From positions 106,280-170,279 of the forward strand of contig NZ_JACSQV010000010.1 in assembly GCF_014836445.1 (NCBI RefSeq): a stretch of 64,000 bases of DNA, read 5' to 3'. Positions 41,036 through 50,840 of the stretch are shown one piece after another. Origin of the DNA: Cellulomonas avistercoris (GTDB lineage Bacteria > Actinomycetota > Actinomycetes > Actinomycetales > Cellulomonadaceae). The stretch's first letter is position 1; the number at the start of each line of letters is the position of its first letter. The notes beneath the pieces were generated by a model. It did not search any database and had not been told where the DNA came from. It saw nothing but the letters and a program-made list of their open reading frames with translations. The translations under genes were made by a program, and so were the position numbers.

Positions 41036-42550
41036 GTGACGGACACGACGACCACCGAGGGCCGGGCCGCAGGGCTCGGCCCTCGCGGGTCGGCCGCGGC
41101 GGGCGCGGACGATCGCGCGCCGCGCCCCGTCGGTCGCCTCCGGGCCCGGCTGCGGGCCATGACGAGCGCCCCGGCACGGACGTGGTGGCGGGCGCTGGCG
41201 TCCATGGCGCTCGTCGTCGCGTTCGTCGCGTGGGGCGTGATGACGGCGTTCGGCGCCGAGTCGATGTACCTGCTCAGCCGGTACGTCGGCCAGCAGCAGA
41301 CCGACACCATGGCGTTCGCGTCGGTCCTGCTCACCCTGGTGGGCGCGGGCGTGCTGCTCGCGCGGCACCGCCGTCCCGAGCTGGTCGCCGCCGTCCTCGC
41401 GGTGCTCGCGATCGCGACGCTCGTCGTCGCCGGGGCGGCCAACGGGTACGAGCTCGCGCTCGCGGCCGCGCTGTTCGCCGTCGCGGCCGCCCGCCCGCCC
41501 CGCACGACATGGGTCGTGGCCCTCGCCGTCGTCGTGCCGGTGCTCGTCACGGCACGGCTCGCACCGCGCGTGGGGCTCGTCGGGTCGCTCGCCGCGGGCG
41601 ACGCACCCGGTGCGGTCGACGCGGTCTCGCGGTTCCGGCTGCCCGGGTTCCTCGCGGACGTGCTGCCGCCGTCGTGGATCATCACCGCGCTGCCGCTGGT
41701 CGTGCTCGCGCTGTTCGGCATCGCGTTCGGCACCCTGGTGCGCACCGCCCGGCTGCGGGCCGCCGCCCTCGCGGAGGCCGCCGCCGCGCGCGCCGCCGAG
41801 GAGGAGCACCGCGCGCGCGTCACGCAGGCCGACGAGCGCGCCCGCGTGGCGCGCGAGATGCACGACGTCATCGCGCACTCCATCACCGTGATGATCGCGC
41901 TGGGCGGTGGCGCCGCCGCCGCGATCGACCGGTCGCCCGACCAGGCGCGGCGCGCGCTCGACGAGCTCGTCGACACCGGGCGCGGCGCGCTCGGTGACGT
42001 GCGACGGATCCTCGGGGTGCTGCACGCGCCGAGCGACGAGGGCGACAGTGCGGACGGCGCCGACGGCGCGTCGGGCCCGGACGACGACGCGTCGTCCGGC
42101 GACGTGCCGACGGCCCCGCAGCCCGGCGTCGAGGACCTCGACCGCCTGGTCGAGCGGTTCCGCACCGCCGGCCTGCCCGTGCGCACCGCCGGCCTCGCGG
42201 TGGCCGGGCTCGACGGCCTGGACACCACGGTGCAGCTCGCGGTGTTCCGCATCGTGCAGGAGTCGCTCACCAACACGCTGCGCCACGCGCCCGGCACGGC
42301 GTCCGTCGACGTCGCCGTACGGCGGCTGGCCGACGCGGTCGAGGTCGTCGTGACGGACCGCGGCCCGGGCGGCCCGGTCACGCCGACCGCCGGGTCGGGG
42401 CGCGGGATCGCCGGCATGACCGGCCGCACCGCCGCCTTCGGGGGGACCCTGGAGGCCGGCCCGCACGACGGCGGCTGGCGGGTGCGGGCGGTCCTGCCGC
42501 AGGCGGACGCCGCCGCGACCGCCGCGCCCACGAACGAGGGAGAAGCATGA
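41036..42550 (+). CDS. Sensor histidine kinase, NarL-partner (HisKA_3) type
   Basis: This 504-residue membrane kinase has five or six hydrophobic N-terminal segments (about residues 45-230). A coiled linker rich in Ala/Glu/Arg precedes the dimerisation/phosphoacceptor helix REMHDVIAHSITVMI. The HATPase domain has QESLTNTLRHA (N box), VTDRGPGGP and GRGIAGMTGR. I chose GTG 41036, because GGGAGG lies eight bases upstream; GTG 41015 is an alternative. The stop overlaps the response-regulator start. It probably senses the substrate of the adjacent exporter or membrane stress. Confidence 0.88.
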   Translation: MTDTTTTEGRAAGLGPRGSAAAGADDRAPRPVGRLRARLRAMTSAPARTWWRALASMALVVAFVAWGVMTAFGAESMYLLSRYVGQQQTDTMAFASVLLTLVGAGVLLARHRRPELVAAVLAVLAIATLVVAGAANGYELALAAALFAVAAARPPRTTWVVALAVVVPVLVTARLAPRVGLVGSLAAGDAPGAVDAVSRFRLPGFLADVLPPSWIITALPLVVLALFGIAFGTLVRTARLRAAALAEAAAARAAEEEHRARVTQADERARVAREMHDVIAHSITVMIALGGGAAAAIDRSPDQARRALDELVDTGRGALGDVRRILGVLHAPSDEGDSADGADGASGPDDDASSGDVPTAPQPGVEDLDRLVERFRTAGLPVRTAGLAVAGLDGLDTTVQLAVFRIVQESLTNTLRHAPGTASVDVAVRRLADAVEVVVTDRGPGGPVTPTAGSGRGIAGMTGRTAAFGGTLEAGPHDGGWRVRAVLPQADAAATAAPTNEGEA

Positions 42551-43221
42551 TCCGCGTCCTGCTGGTCGACGACCAGGCGCTCATCCGCATGGGGTTCCGG
42601 CTGCTGATCGACAGCACCGACGACCTCGAGGTCGTGGGTGAAGCGCAGGACGGGCAGGCCGCGGTCGAGCAGGTCGCGGCGCTGCACCCCGACGTCGTGC
42701 TCATGGACGTGCGCATGCCCGGCGTCAACGGCATCGACGCGACCGCCCGCATCGTCGAGGCGCACCCCGACACGCGCGTGCTGGTGCTCACGACGTTCGA
42801 CCTCGACGAGTACGCGTTCGCGGCGCTGCGCGCCGGGGCCAGCGGGTTCCTGCTCAAGGACGCCGCCCCGGCCGAGCTCGCGACGGCCGTGCGCACCGTC
42901 GCGTCGGGCGAGGCGGTCGTGTCCGCGCGCATCACGCGCCGCATGCTCGAGCTGTTCGCGGACCACCTGCCCGCGGGGGCCGACGTCGCGACGTCCGACG
43001 GCCCGCACCCCCGCCTCGCCGACCTCACGCCGCGCGAGGTCGAGGTGCTGCGCGAGGTCGCCGAGGGCCTGTCCAACGCCGAGATCGCGGCGCGGCTGTT
43101 CCTGTCCGAGGCGACCGTGAAGACGCACGTCGGACGCATCCTGGCCAAGCTGGGCGTGCGCGACCGCGTGCAGGCGGTCGTGGTCGCGTACGAGACGGGG
43201 CTGGTGCGCGCGGGCGCGTGA
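42547..43221 (+). CDS. NarL/LuxR-family response regulator
   Basis: This 224-residue regulator has an N-terminal receiver with the acidic pair DD at residues 8-9, the phosphorylated Asp in VLMDVRMPGVNG, and the Thr and Lys of LVLTTFDLDE and FLLKDAAP. The C-terminal LuxR-type HTH contains LTPREVEVLREVAEGLSNAE and LFLSEATVKTHVGRIL. It is coupled to the kinase gene by an ATGA overlap. It probably controls its own ABC operon. Confidence 0.95.
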   Translation: MIRVLLVDDQALIRMGFRLLIDSTDDLEVVGEAQDGQAAVEQVAALHPDVVLMDVRMPGVNGIDATARIVEAHPDTRVLVLTTFDLDEYAFAALRAGASGFLLKDAAPAELATAVRTVASGEAVVSARITRRMLELFADHLPAGADVATSDGPHPRLADLTPREVEVLREVAEGLSNAEIAARLFLSEATVKTHVGRILAKLGVRDRVQAVVVAYETGLVRAGA

Positions 43222-43253
43222 CGGGCGTCCGCCCGCCGTCCCCGGCACGCGCC
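43213..43253 (+). terminator. Possible nested hairpin after the two-component genes
   Basis: GGCGCGTG (43213-43220) pairs with CACGCGCC (43246-43253), and inside it GGGCG (43223-43227) can pair with CGCCC (43230-43234). The left arm runs into the response-regulator stop codon. It is plausible but GC-rich sequence makes chance hairpins common. Confidence 0.4.
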
Positions 43254-43350
43254 TCCCAGGCGAGTGCGGGAGGATCTGTCGGACGAGCGAGATTCCCGGC
43301 GCGTGGCGCCCACCTCAACACGACCGTCCGACCTGCCGATCGGTGACCTC

Positions 43351-44610
43351 ATGAGCCTGCCTCCCGACGACCTGCCGCGCTCCCCCTCGGGACGCGTGCC
43401 GCGGTGGGTCACCGACGAGGCAGCGGGCCGGACGCCCGCGGGCGGGACGCCCGGCGCGTGGGGCGCGTACGCCCCCGCCGCGCCCCCGCCGCCGGCGCCG
43501 CGACGACGCAGCCTGGTGACGCGCCTGGTGGTCGTCGCCGTGCTGGGGGTGCTCGCGTGGTGGGTCGCCACCGCGGTGCTGCCGGGCCTGCTGCGCAGCG
43601 CCGACGCCCCGTTCCTCGACGGCATCGTCGCGGGTCGCGTCCCCGAGCCGACCGAGGAGGTCGCGGCGCTGGCGGGCGAGATGTTCCTGACCGACGAGGG
43701 CCGCGACCTGCTGTACATGGCGGAGCCCGAGCTGCTCGGCGCCGAGGAGTTCGCGGGGCGCTGCGACCGCGGGGACGCCGACGCGCCCGGTGCGGCGGGC
43801 GGCGCCGTCGGCTGCTACCACAGCACCGCCGGCGGCATCGAGACCGGCGGCCGCATCGTCATCTACACGCCCGCCGACCCGCGGCTGCGCGGGTTCGTCG
43901 TCGAGACGGCGGCGCACGAGCTGCTGCACGCCGCCTGGAGCGAGCTGACGGACGACGAGCAGGCCGCGGCCACGACGACGCTCGCGACGGTCCTCGACGG
44001 CATCGACCCGGCCGACGAGATCCACACGCAGGTCGCCGGGTCCGTGGGCACGCTGCCCGCCAACCGGCCGACCGAGCTGTTCGCGTACATCGGCACGCAG
44101 GTCTGGCAGCCCGGCGGCCTGGACCCCGCGCTCGAGGCGCTCTACGCGCGGTTCATCGCGGACCGCGAGGCGCTGGTCGGCGTGCACACCGCGTTCCAGA
44201 CGCAGATCGACACGATGACCGCCGAGGTCACGGCCGCGCAGCAGGCCCTCGCGCAGCGCCAGTACGACCAGTCGGCGGGCACCGCGCAGCTCCAGGCCGA
44301 CATCGCGAGCCTCGCGCAGTACCGCGGCACCATCGAGCAGGAGGAGGCACGGCTCGCCGCGCTGCCCGCGTCCGAGCGCGCCCGCTCGCTGCTCTCGTGG
44401 ACGTGGCGCGACGGCACCCCGCTGCCCGAGGCGCCCGCCGCCGACCTCATCGCCGACGCCCGCGCCCTGCTGGCGCGCGACGAGGCGGAGATCGCCGCGC
44501 GCGGCGCCGCGCTGGAGGCCTCCGCCGCGGAGGTCACCGCGGAGCAGACGCGCGTCGACACCATGCGCACCGAGCTCGAGGCGCTGTTCGCACAGCTCAA
44601 CCCGGGCTGA
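43351..44610 (+). CDS. Membrane-anchored HELLH putative metalloprotease with coiled-coil tail
   Basis: This 419-residue protein has a Pro-rich cytoplasmic N-terminus and one membrane segment (about 57-80). The extracytoplasmic domain contains ETAAHELLHAAWSEL, a textbook HExxH zinc site (H189, E190, H193), and E242 in PTELFAYIG could be the third ligand of a gluzincin-like site. Residues about 265-415 form a long Ala/Gln/Glu coiled coil broken near residue 330. Cysteines C138 and C155 might form a disulfide. ATG 43351 is chosen; its ribosome binding site is weak (GGTGA). No named family was recognised. Confidence 0.7.
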   Translation: MSLPPDDLPRSPSGRVPRWVTDEAAGRTPAGGTPGAWGAYAPAAPPPPAPRRRSLVTRLVVVAVLGVLAWWVATAVLPGLLRSADAPFLDGIVAGRVPEPTEEVAALAGEMFLTDEGRDLLYMAEPELLGAEEFAGRCDRGDADAPGAAGGAVGCYHSTAGGIETGGRIVIYTPADPRLRGFVVETAAHELLHAAWSELTDDEQAAATTTLATVLDGIDPADEIHTQVAGSVGTLPANRPTELFAYIGTQVWQPGGLDPALEALYARFIADREALVGVHTAFQTQIDTMTAEVTAAQQALAQRQYDQSAGTAQLQADIASLAQYRGTIEQEEARLAALPASERARSLLSWTWRDGTPLPEAPAADLIADARALLARDEAEIAARGAALEASAAEVTAEQTRVDTMRTELEALFAQLNPG

Positions 44611-44790
44611 CGCCGGCCGGCGCCCGCGCGCCGCGCCGACGTCACACCCCTGCCGCGGCGCCCCCACGCTCCCGCGTCGGACCCCGTCGCTACAGTGCGG
44701 GAGCGTCCCGGTGGCGCCGCTCCCGGACGGAGCGGTGCGTCGACGTGGAGACGACGAGGGCGCGTGCGCCCGACGGCCGAGAGGACGCCT

Positions 44791-47700
44791 GTGAACGACG
44801 GGGAGCACCACGCCGACGTCACACCCGGCGACGTCACGACCCGGATCACCGCGCCGCCGGTCCTCAGCTACGCGATGGCCCACAGCCGCATCGGCGTCAT
44901 CGACGAGATCACCGTGACGCCCGTCGCGGCCGACACCCGCGGCGCGTCGCTCGAGGTCGACGTCGTCTGCGCGACGGGGTCGCTCGGCGGGCCCAAGGTC
45001 CACCTGCTCGACCTCGCGGCCGGTCAACCCACGACGCTGCGCGACGTCGACCTCGTGCTCGACCCGGCGCGCATGCTCGCGGTCGACGAGCAGCAGCCGG
45101 GCCGGATCCGCACGGTGCTGCGGGACGCCGCAGGCACCGTGCTCGGCACCGGGTCCGCCGACGTGCAGGTCCTCGCGTCGCACCAGTGGGTGGCCCGGCC
45201 GGCTCAGCTCGCGCTGGAGATGCTCGCCGCGCACGTCCAGCCGAACGCGGCGGCCGTCGCCCCGCTGCTCGTCGAGGCGTCGGACCTGCTGCGCGCGTCC
45301 ACGGGGCGCTCCGCGCTCGACGGCTACCAGTCGGAGGACCCGGAGCGCGTCGACGCGATCGCCGCCGCCGTCTACGACGCGATGCGCGCGCGCGACGTGC
45401 GGTACGCCGAGCCGCCCGCGTCGTGGGGCGACGTCGGCCAGAAGGTCCGCACGCCCGCCGAGGTCCTCGAGGGGCGCCTCGGCACGTGCCTCGACACGAC
45501 CGTCACGTACGCGGCGGCCCTCGAGCAGGCGGGCATCAACCCGACGCTGTGGCTCTTCGCGGGGCACGCCGTGGTCGGCTACTGGCGGCAGGAGACGACG
45601 CTCGGGATGGTCGCGACGTCCGACGTCGCGGACGTCGTCAACCTCGTCGACCTCGGCCTCATCGGCCTGGTCGAGACGACCGCGCTCGCGGGCGGCGTCG
45701 AGTCGAAGCCGTTCGAGGCCGCGCGCCGGGCGGGCAAGAACCGGCTCGCGGGCGACCTGTCGCAGGTCGTCGGCGTGACCGACGTGCGGCAGGCACGGCT
45801 CGCGGGGATCTACCCGCTGCCCAGCCGGTCGGTGGACGCCGACGGGCAGGTCGTCGTGCACACGTACACGGCCGGCGCGGGGCCCACCATCGCGGCGTAC
45901 CGCGGCACCCCGTCGCAGCGCGCGGACGACGACCGGCGCGAGGTGCCCGCGCGCGTCGGCCGGTGGAAGAACTCCCTGCTCGACCTGAGCCTGCGCAACC
46001 GGCTCATCCACTACACCGACCGGTCGGGCTTCCGCCTCGAGGTCCCCGGGCAGGCGCTCGCGCGGCTCGAGGACCAGATCAGCGCGAACGTCGCGATCAC
46101 GCTCGTCGCGTCCGACGTCGTCGCGGAGGTCGACGCCGCGCGCGGCACCCGGTTCGGCCGTGACCTGCCCGAGGACACGCGCGAGGTCCTGCTCGCCGAC
46201 AAGCGCGCCGCGTACGTCGACATCACGAGCGCCGCGTACACCGGCAAGCTGCGGTACCTGACGTACAAGGCGAAGACGATCGTCGAGGAGACGGGGTCGA
46301 ACAACCTGTACCTCGCGTTCGGCATGCTGCGCTGGCGGTTCAACGACCGCGACCTGCGCTCGCCGCTGGTCCTCGTGCCGGTGCAGCTGTCGACGACCAG
46401 CCGCGGGCAGGCCTACCGCATCCGGCTCGACGAGGCGGGCGTCTCGACCCCGAACTACTGCCTGCTGGAGAAGCTGCGCGTCGCGTTCGACCTCGAGATC
46501 CCGGGGCTCGCGGAGCCGGGCGAGGACTCCTCGGGCATCGACCTCGCCGCGGCCTTCGAGGCCGTGCGGCTGGCGATCGCCCAGGCGGGCCTGCCGTTCC
46601 GCGTCGAGGAGACCGTGGACCTCGCGATCCTGCAGTTCGCGAAGTTCCCGCTGTGGCGGGACCTCGACCGGCACTGGGAGACGCTGACGCGCAACCCCCT
46701 GGTGCACCACCTCGTGCACACACCGCTCGACGCGTTCACCGACCCCGCTCCCCCGCCGCAGGACGTCGACCTCGACGCGCTCGGCGCCGCGGTGCCCGTG
46801 CCGGCCGACAGCTCGCAGCTCGAGGCCGTCGCGGACGCCGTGGCGGGCCGCACGTTCGTGCTCGAGGGCCCGCCGGGGACGGGCAAGTCGCAGACCATCA
46901 CCAACCTGTTGGCGCGCTCGCTCGCCGAGGGACGGCGCGTGCTGTTCGTCGCCGAGAAGCGCGCGGCGCTCGACGTGGTCAAGAAGCGGCTGGAGGCCGT
47001 GGGCCTGGCCCACCTGTCGCTCGACCTGCACGACAAGGCCGCGCGCCCCGCCGCTGTGCGGGCCCAGCTGCGCGCGGCGCTCGAGCTGCACGCCGCGCCG
47101 GACGTCGACGCGCTGCGCGCCGGCTCGGAGACCGCCGCGGCCGCACGCCGGCGCCTCGCCACGTACGCCGCCCGGCTGCACGAGCAGAACGGCGCCGGGC
47201 ACTCGCTGTACTCGGCGCGCAGCTTCGACCTCGCGTCGGACCAGGCGATCACGCCGCTCGACGTGCCCGCCGCGTTCGTCGCGACGGCCACGCCGCAGCA
47301 GCTCGCGGAGGTCCGGGACGTCCTGCGCGACCTGCCCGAGCACGCCGACCTCGCGCGGCCTCGCCCGGCGCACCCGTGGCGTTTCGTGGACGTCCGCCCC
47401 GGCACGCCGTGCGACGTGCCGGCGGCGCACGCCGCGGCGCAGCGCCTGGACGCCGCGATCGGCGCCGCGCAGGACGCGGGCCTGGACCTGGCCCGGCTCG
47501 GGCGGCTGCGGTCGGTGGACGACGCGACGACGTGGGCGCGGCTCGCCGCCGCACCGCGGTACCCGCTCACGATGGTCGACGCCCGGCACGACCCGGCCTG
47601 GCGCCCGCACCTGCAGCGGCTGCGCGCCGCCGCGGACGCGCTCGCGGCCGGGACGGGCGCGTGGCGGCAGGTCGTCGGGCCGGACGTCATGCGGCGGGAC

Positions 47701-50700
47701 GTCGCGGCGCTCCACGCGGCGGCGCTCGCGGCGGACGAGGCGGGGTTCTTCAAGCGCCGGGGCCGGCGGCGCGCGGTGCTCGCCCAGCTCGCGGATGTGC
47801 TCGTCGTGGAGCCGCGGGCGGTGCCGCTGAAGACGCTCTCGACGCTGACCGCCGAGCTGGCGGCGGCGTACGCGCAGGTCAGCGAGCTGCGCGCGCTGGT
47901 GCAGGAGGCGACGCTGCCGTTCGCCGCCGACGGCTGGAACCCCGGCGACCCGGTGGCGGCCGCGTGGATGCGCGACGAGGTCGACCGCCTGGTGTGGCTG
48001 GGTGAGGTGCTCGAGGCGGACGGCTCCGCGCTCGCGGGCGACCGGCGGGCGTACTACGCGGGCACCGCGAGCGGGGACGCGTCGGGGCCGCTGACCGAGC
48101 TCGCGGAGAGCTGGTCGGGGTTCTCGGCCGCGGTGGCCACGGACCGCGAGGCGCTGGACCGGTGGTGCGGCGACGACGGGTTCCTCACCGCGTGGTGGGC
48201 GACGCGGGGCGAGCGTCGGCTGGAGTGGGCGGCGTCGCTCGAGCGATGGGTCGCGCTGGTGCAGCACGTCGAGCCGCTGCGCCGGCACGGCATGGACGCG
48301 GCGCGTCGCGGCATCCTCGACGGCCGCGTCGTCCCCGACGACGCCGTGCTCGCGTTCGACCGCGGGGCCGCGCGCGCGTCCCTCGTCGAGCGTGCCGACG
48401 CGACCGCGCTCGGGGACTTCGACGTCGCGGCGCACAACCGCACGATCGAGCGGTTCACGCACGCGACGCGCGCGGTGCGGGCCGAGCTGCCGCAGGCGAT
48501 CCCCGAGCAGGTGCTGGCGATGCGGCGGTTCGACGTCACGTCCGGTGCCGGGCAGATCGGCGGGCTGGTCCGCCAGCTCAAGCGCGAGCGCGGAGGCATG
48601 ACGGTGCGCGCGCTCATGGAGCACTACGGCGAGCTGATCACGCAGATCATGCCGTGCACGCTCATGAGCCCGGAGTCCGTCGCGCGGTTCTTCCCCGCGC
48701 GTGCCGGCCTGTTCGACGTCGTCGTGTTCGACGAGGCGTCGCAGATCCGCGTCGCCGACGCGATCGGGGCGATGGGCCGGGCGTCGTCCGTGGTCGTCGT
48801 CGGGGACAGCAAGCAGATGCCGCCCACGCAGGTCGCCGAGACGAACGTGCGCGCCGAGGACGACGAGGACGTCGCGGTCGAGACCGTGGTCGACGAGGAG
48901 TCGATCCTCTCCGAGTGCGTGCAGTCGCGCGTGCCGAGCAGGTGGCTGTCGTGGCACTACCGCAGCCAGGACGAGTCGCTCATCGCGTTCAGCAACCGGC
49001 TGTACTACGAGGACCGCCTGTCCTCGTTCCCCGCGCCGCTGCCGAGCGACACCCGGCAGCACCCCGCGGGGTACGGGATCTCGCTGGTGCGTGTCGACGG
49101 CAGGTTCGAGCGGTCCGGCAAGGGCACGGCGCTGCGGACCAACCCCGTCGAGGCCGACGCGATCGTCGCCGACGTGCGCGCGCGCTTCGCGGCGTCACCG
49201 GGGCGCGCGCCGTCGCTCGGGATCATCACGTTCAACGCCCCGCAGCGCGACCTCATCGACAACCTGCTGCGCGACAGCGGTGACGCCCGCATCGTCGCCG
49301 CGCTGGACGAGGCGGACGGCCTGTTCGTCAAGAACCTCGAGAACGTGCAGGGCGACGAGCGCGACTGCATCCTGTTCTCCGTCGCGTTCAGCGCCAACGA
49401 CCGCGGCGTCGTGCCGCTGAACTTCGGGCCGCTGTCCAAGCCCGGTGGCGAGCGTCGGCTCAACGTCGCCGTGACGCGCGCGCGGCGGCAGGTGGTGCTG
49501 TACGCGAGCTTCGCGCCCGAGGCGCTGCGGGCCGAGGAGTCGACGCAGGTGGGGACCAAGCACCTGCGCGCGTACCTGGAGCTCGCGGCGCACGGCGTCG
49601 AGGTCGGGGTCGGGGGCGGCCGGCGACGCGACATCGTCGACCACCACCGCGACGACCTGGCCGCCGAGCTGCGGCGGGCCGGGTACGCCGTGCGCACCGA
49701 CGTGGGGCTCTCGGACTTCCGCGTGGACGTGTCGATCGCGACCGCCGACGACCCCGACCGGCCGCTGGTCGCGGTGCTGCTCGACGGCCCGACGTGGCAC
49801 GCGCGCCGGACCGTCGCCGACCGCGACGGGCTGCCGGTCGAGGTGCTGCAGGGGCTCATGCGGTGGCCCGGGGTCGAGCGGGTGTGGCTGCCGGAGTGGG
49901 TGCAGCAGCGGCAGGCGACGCTGCTGCGGCTGATGGAGGCGGTGGAGCGGGCGCGGGAGGCGACGCGGGGGGTGGTGGTCGACTCGCTGCCGCCCGGGGA
50001 GGCTGAGGTCTCCGCGCTGCGGGTCGAGGTGGACGGGGACGTCGGCGACGGCGACGGCGTTCCTGACGAGGGCGAGGTCGTCACGGGGTCGGTCGCCGTG
50101 GTCGCGGCGGGTGAGGGGCACGCCGGCGCGCGCGCGTCCGTCCTCGACCGGGCGCCGGTACGGCGGCATCCCGCGGTGCGGGACCACGAGGAGTGGGCGC
50201 CGGGGGTGCTCGGCAAGGTCTCGACGCTCGACCGGCTCCCCGACGCACGGGCCGCCGAGCAGGTGCGCGCCGCGGTCGTCGACGCGATCACCGTCGAGGG
50301 CCCGATCCACCCCGACCGGCTCGCGAAGATCGTCGCGGGCGCGTACGGGCTGGGGCGCGTCGGTGAGGAGCGCAAGGCGTCGATCAGGCGGCTCGTGCCG
50401 GCCGAGAACCGGCCCGCGGACGACGACTTCTACTGGCCCGCGGGCGTGGAGCCCCGGACGTGGCTCGAGGTGCGGCGCGTGGCGAACGGCGGGAGCCGGC
50501 CGGTCGACGAGGTGTCGCTCGTGGAGATCGCCAACGCCCTGCGCGTGGCCGCGGATGAGACGGGTGGGGCGTCGGCGGACGAGCTGAAGCGTCGGGCGCT
50601 GCAGATGTTCAGGGGGAAGCGGGTCACCGAGGCGATCGGGAAGCGGCTGGACGCGGGGCTCGCGCTCGCGCTGGAGTGGGGACGCGTGCGGGTGCGGGGC

Positions 50701-50727
50701 GTGGGGACGTACGTCAGCGGGGGGTGA
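44791..50727 (+). CDS. Giant DUF4011-type SF1 helicase with Vsr-like nuclease domain
   Basis: This 1978-residue protein has an N-terminal beta-rich region and a transglutaminase-like segment (GTCLDTTVTYAAALEQ with C233, and H259 in LFAGHAVVGY). DUF4011 follows (WKNSLLDLSLRNRLIHY). The SF1 helicase has Walker A EGPPGTGKSQT at about 692, DVVVFDEASQIR, VGDSKQMPPT, WHYRSQDESLIAF, NVQGDERDCI and RRLNVAVTRAR. A REase_MTES_1575/Vsr-like nuclease lies near residues 1600-1715 (VGLSDFRVDVSIA, VAVLLDGPTWHAR), and the C-terminal tail is DUF3320-like. GTG 44791 has GAGAGGA upstream. Such proteins recur in defence islands and probably act on foreign or damaged DNA. Confidence 0.85.
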   Translation: MNDGEHHADVTPGDVTTRITAPPVLSYAMAHSRIGVIDEITVTPVAADTRGASLEVDVVCATGSLGGPKVHLLDLAAGQPTTLRDVDLVLDPARMLAVDEQQPGRIRTVLRDAAGTVLGTGSADVQVLASHQWVARPAQLALEMLAAHVQPNAAAVAPLLVEASDLLRASTGRSALDGYQSEDPERVDAIAAAVYDAMRARDVRYAEPPASWGDVGQKVRTPAEVLEGRLGTCLDTTVTYAAALEQAGINPTLWLFAGHAVVGYWRQETTLGMVATSDVADVVNLVDLGLIGLVETTALAGGVESKPFEAARRAGKNRLAGDLSQVVGVTDVRQARLAGIYPLPSRSVDADGQVVVHTYTAGAGPTIAAYRGTPSQRADDDRREVPARVGRWKNSLLDLSLRNRLIHYTDRSGFRLEVPGQALARLEDQISANVAITLVASDVVAEVDAARGTRFGRDLPEDTREVLLADKRAAYVDITSAAYTGKLRYLTYKAKTIVEETGSNNLYLAFGMLRWRFNDRDLRSPLVLVPVQLSTTSRGQAYRIRLDEAGVSTPNYCLLEKLRVAFDLEIPGLAEPGEDSSGIDLAAAFEAVRLAIAQAGLPFRVEETVDLAILQFAKFPLWRDLDRHWETLTRNPLVHHLVHTPLDAFTDPAPPPQDVDLDALGAAVPVPADSSQLEAVADAVAGRTFVLEGPPGTGKSQTITNLLARSLAEGRRVLFVAEKRAALDVVKKRLEAVGLAHLSLDLHDKAARPAAVRAQLRAALELHAAPDVDALRAGSETAAAARRRLATYAARLHEQNGAGHSLYSARSFDLASDQAITPLDVPAAFVATATPQQLAEVRDVLRDLPEHADLARPRPAHPWRFVDVRPGTPCDVPAAHAAAQRLDAAIGAAQDAGLDLARLGRLRSVDDATTWARLAAAPRYPLTMVDARHDPAWRPHLQRLRAAADALAAGTGAWRQVVGPDVMRRDVAALHAAALAADEAGFFKRRGRRRAVLAQLADVLVVEPRAVPLKTLSTLTAELAAAYAQVSELRALVQEATLPFAADGWNPGDPVAAAWMRDEVDRLVWLGEVLEADGSALAGDRRAYYAGTASGDASGPLTELAESWSGFSAAVATDREALDRWCGDDGFLTAWWATRGERRLEWAASLERWVALVQHVEPLRRHGMDAARRGILDGRVVPDDAVLAFDRGAARASLVERADATALGDFDVAAHNRTIERFTHATRAVRAELPQAIPEQVLAMRRFDVTSGAGQIGGLVRQLKRERGGMTVRALMEHYGELITQIMPCTLMSPESVARFFPARAGLFDVVVFDEASQIRVADAIGAMGRASSVVVVGDSKQMPPTQVAETNVRAEDDEDVAVETVVDEESILSECVQSRVPSRWLSWHYRSQDESLIAFSNRLYYEDRLSSFPAPLPSDTRQHPAGYGISLVRVDGRFERSGKGTALRTNPVEADAIVADVRARFAASPGRAPSLGIITFNAPQRDLIDNLLRDSGDARIVAALDEADGLFVKNLENVQGDERDCILFSVAFSANDRGVVPLNFGPLSKPGGERRLNVAVTRARRQVVLYASFAPEALRAEESTQVGTKHLRAYLELAAHGVEVGVGGGRRRDIVDHHRDDLAAELRRAGYAVRTDVGLSDFRVDVSIATADDPDRPLVAVLLDGPTWHARRTVADRDGLPVEVLQGLMRWPGVERVWLPEWVQQRQATLLRLMEAVERAREATRGVVVDSLPPGEAEVSALRVEVDGDVGDGDGVPDEGEVVTGSVAVVAAGEGHAGARASVLDRAPVRRHPAVRDHEEWAPGVLGKVSTLDRLPDARAAEQVRAAVVDAITVEGPIHPDRLAKIVAGAYGLGRVGEERKASIRRLVPAENRPADDDFYWPAGVEPRTWLEVRRVANGGSRPVDEVSLVEIANALRVAADETGGASADELKRRALQMFRGKRVTEAIGKRLDAGLALALEWGRVRVRGVGTYVSGG

Positions 50728-50840
50728 CGCCGCGTCGTCGTCCCCGGCGTCGACGTCGGGTGTGGACGGCGGCTTCGCCCCACGGGCACGACCCGCTACG
50801 GTGCTCCGCGTCCGTTTCGTCCCGTTCGTGAGGTGCTGCC

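Noticed and set aside
43315..49062. 1915-residue minus-strand frame
   Set aside because: It is antisense to the HELLH protein and the giant helicase, both with intact motifs. High-GC third positions create such open antisense frames.
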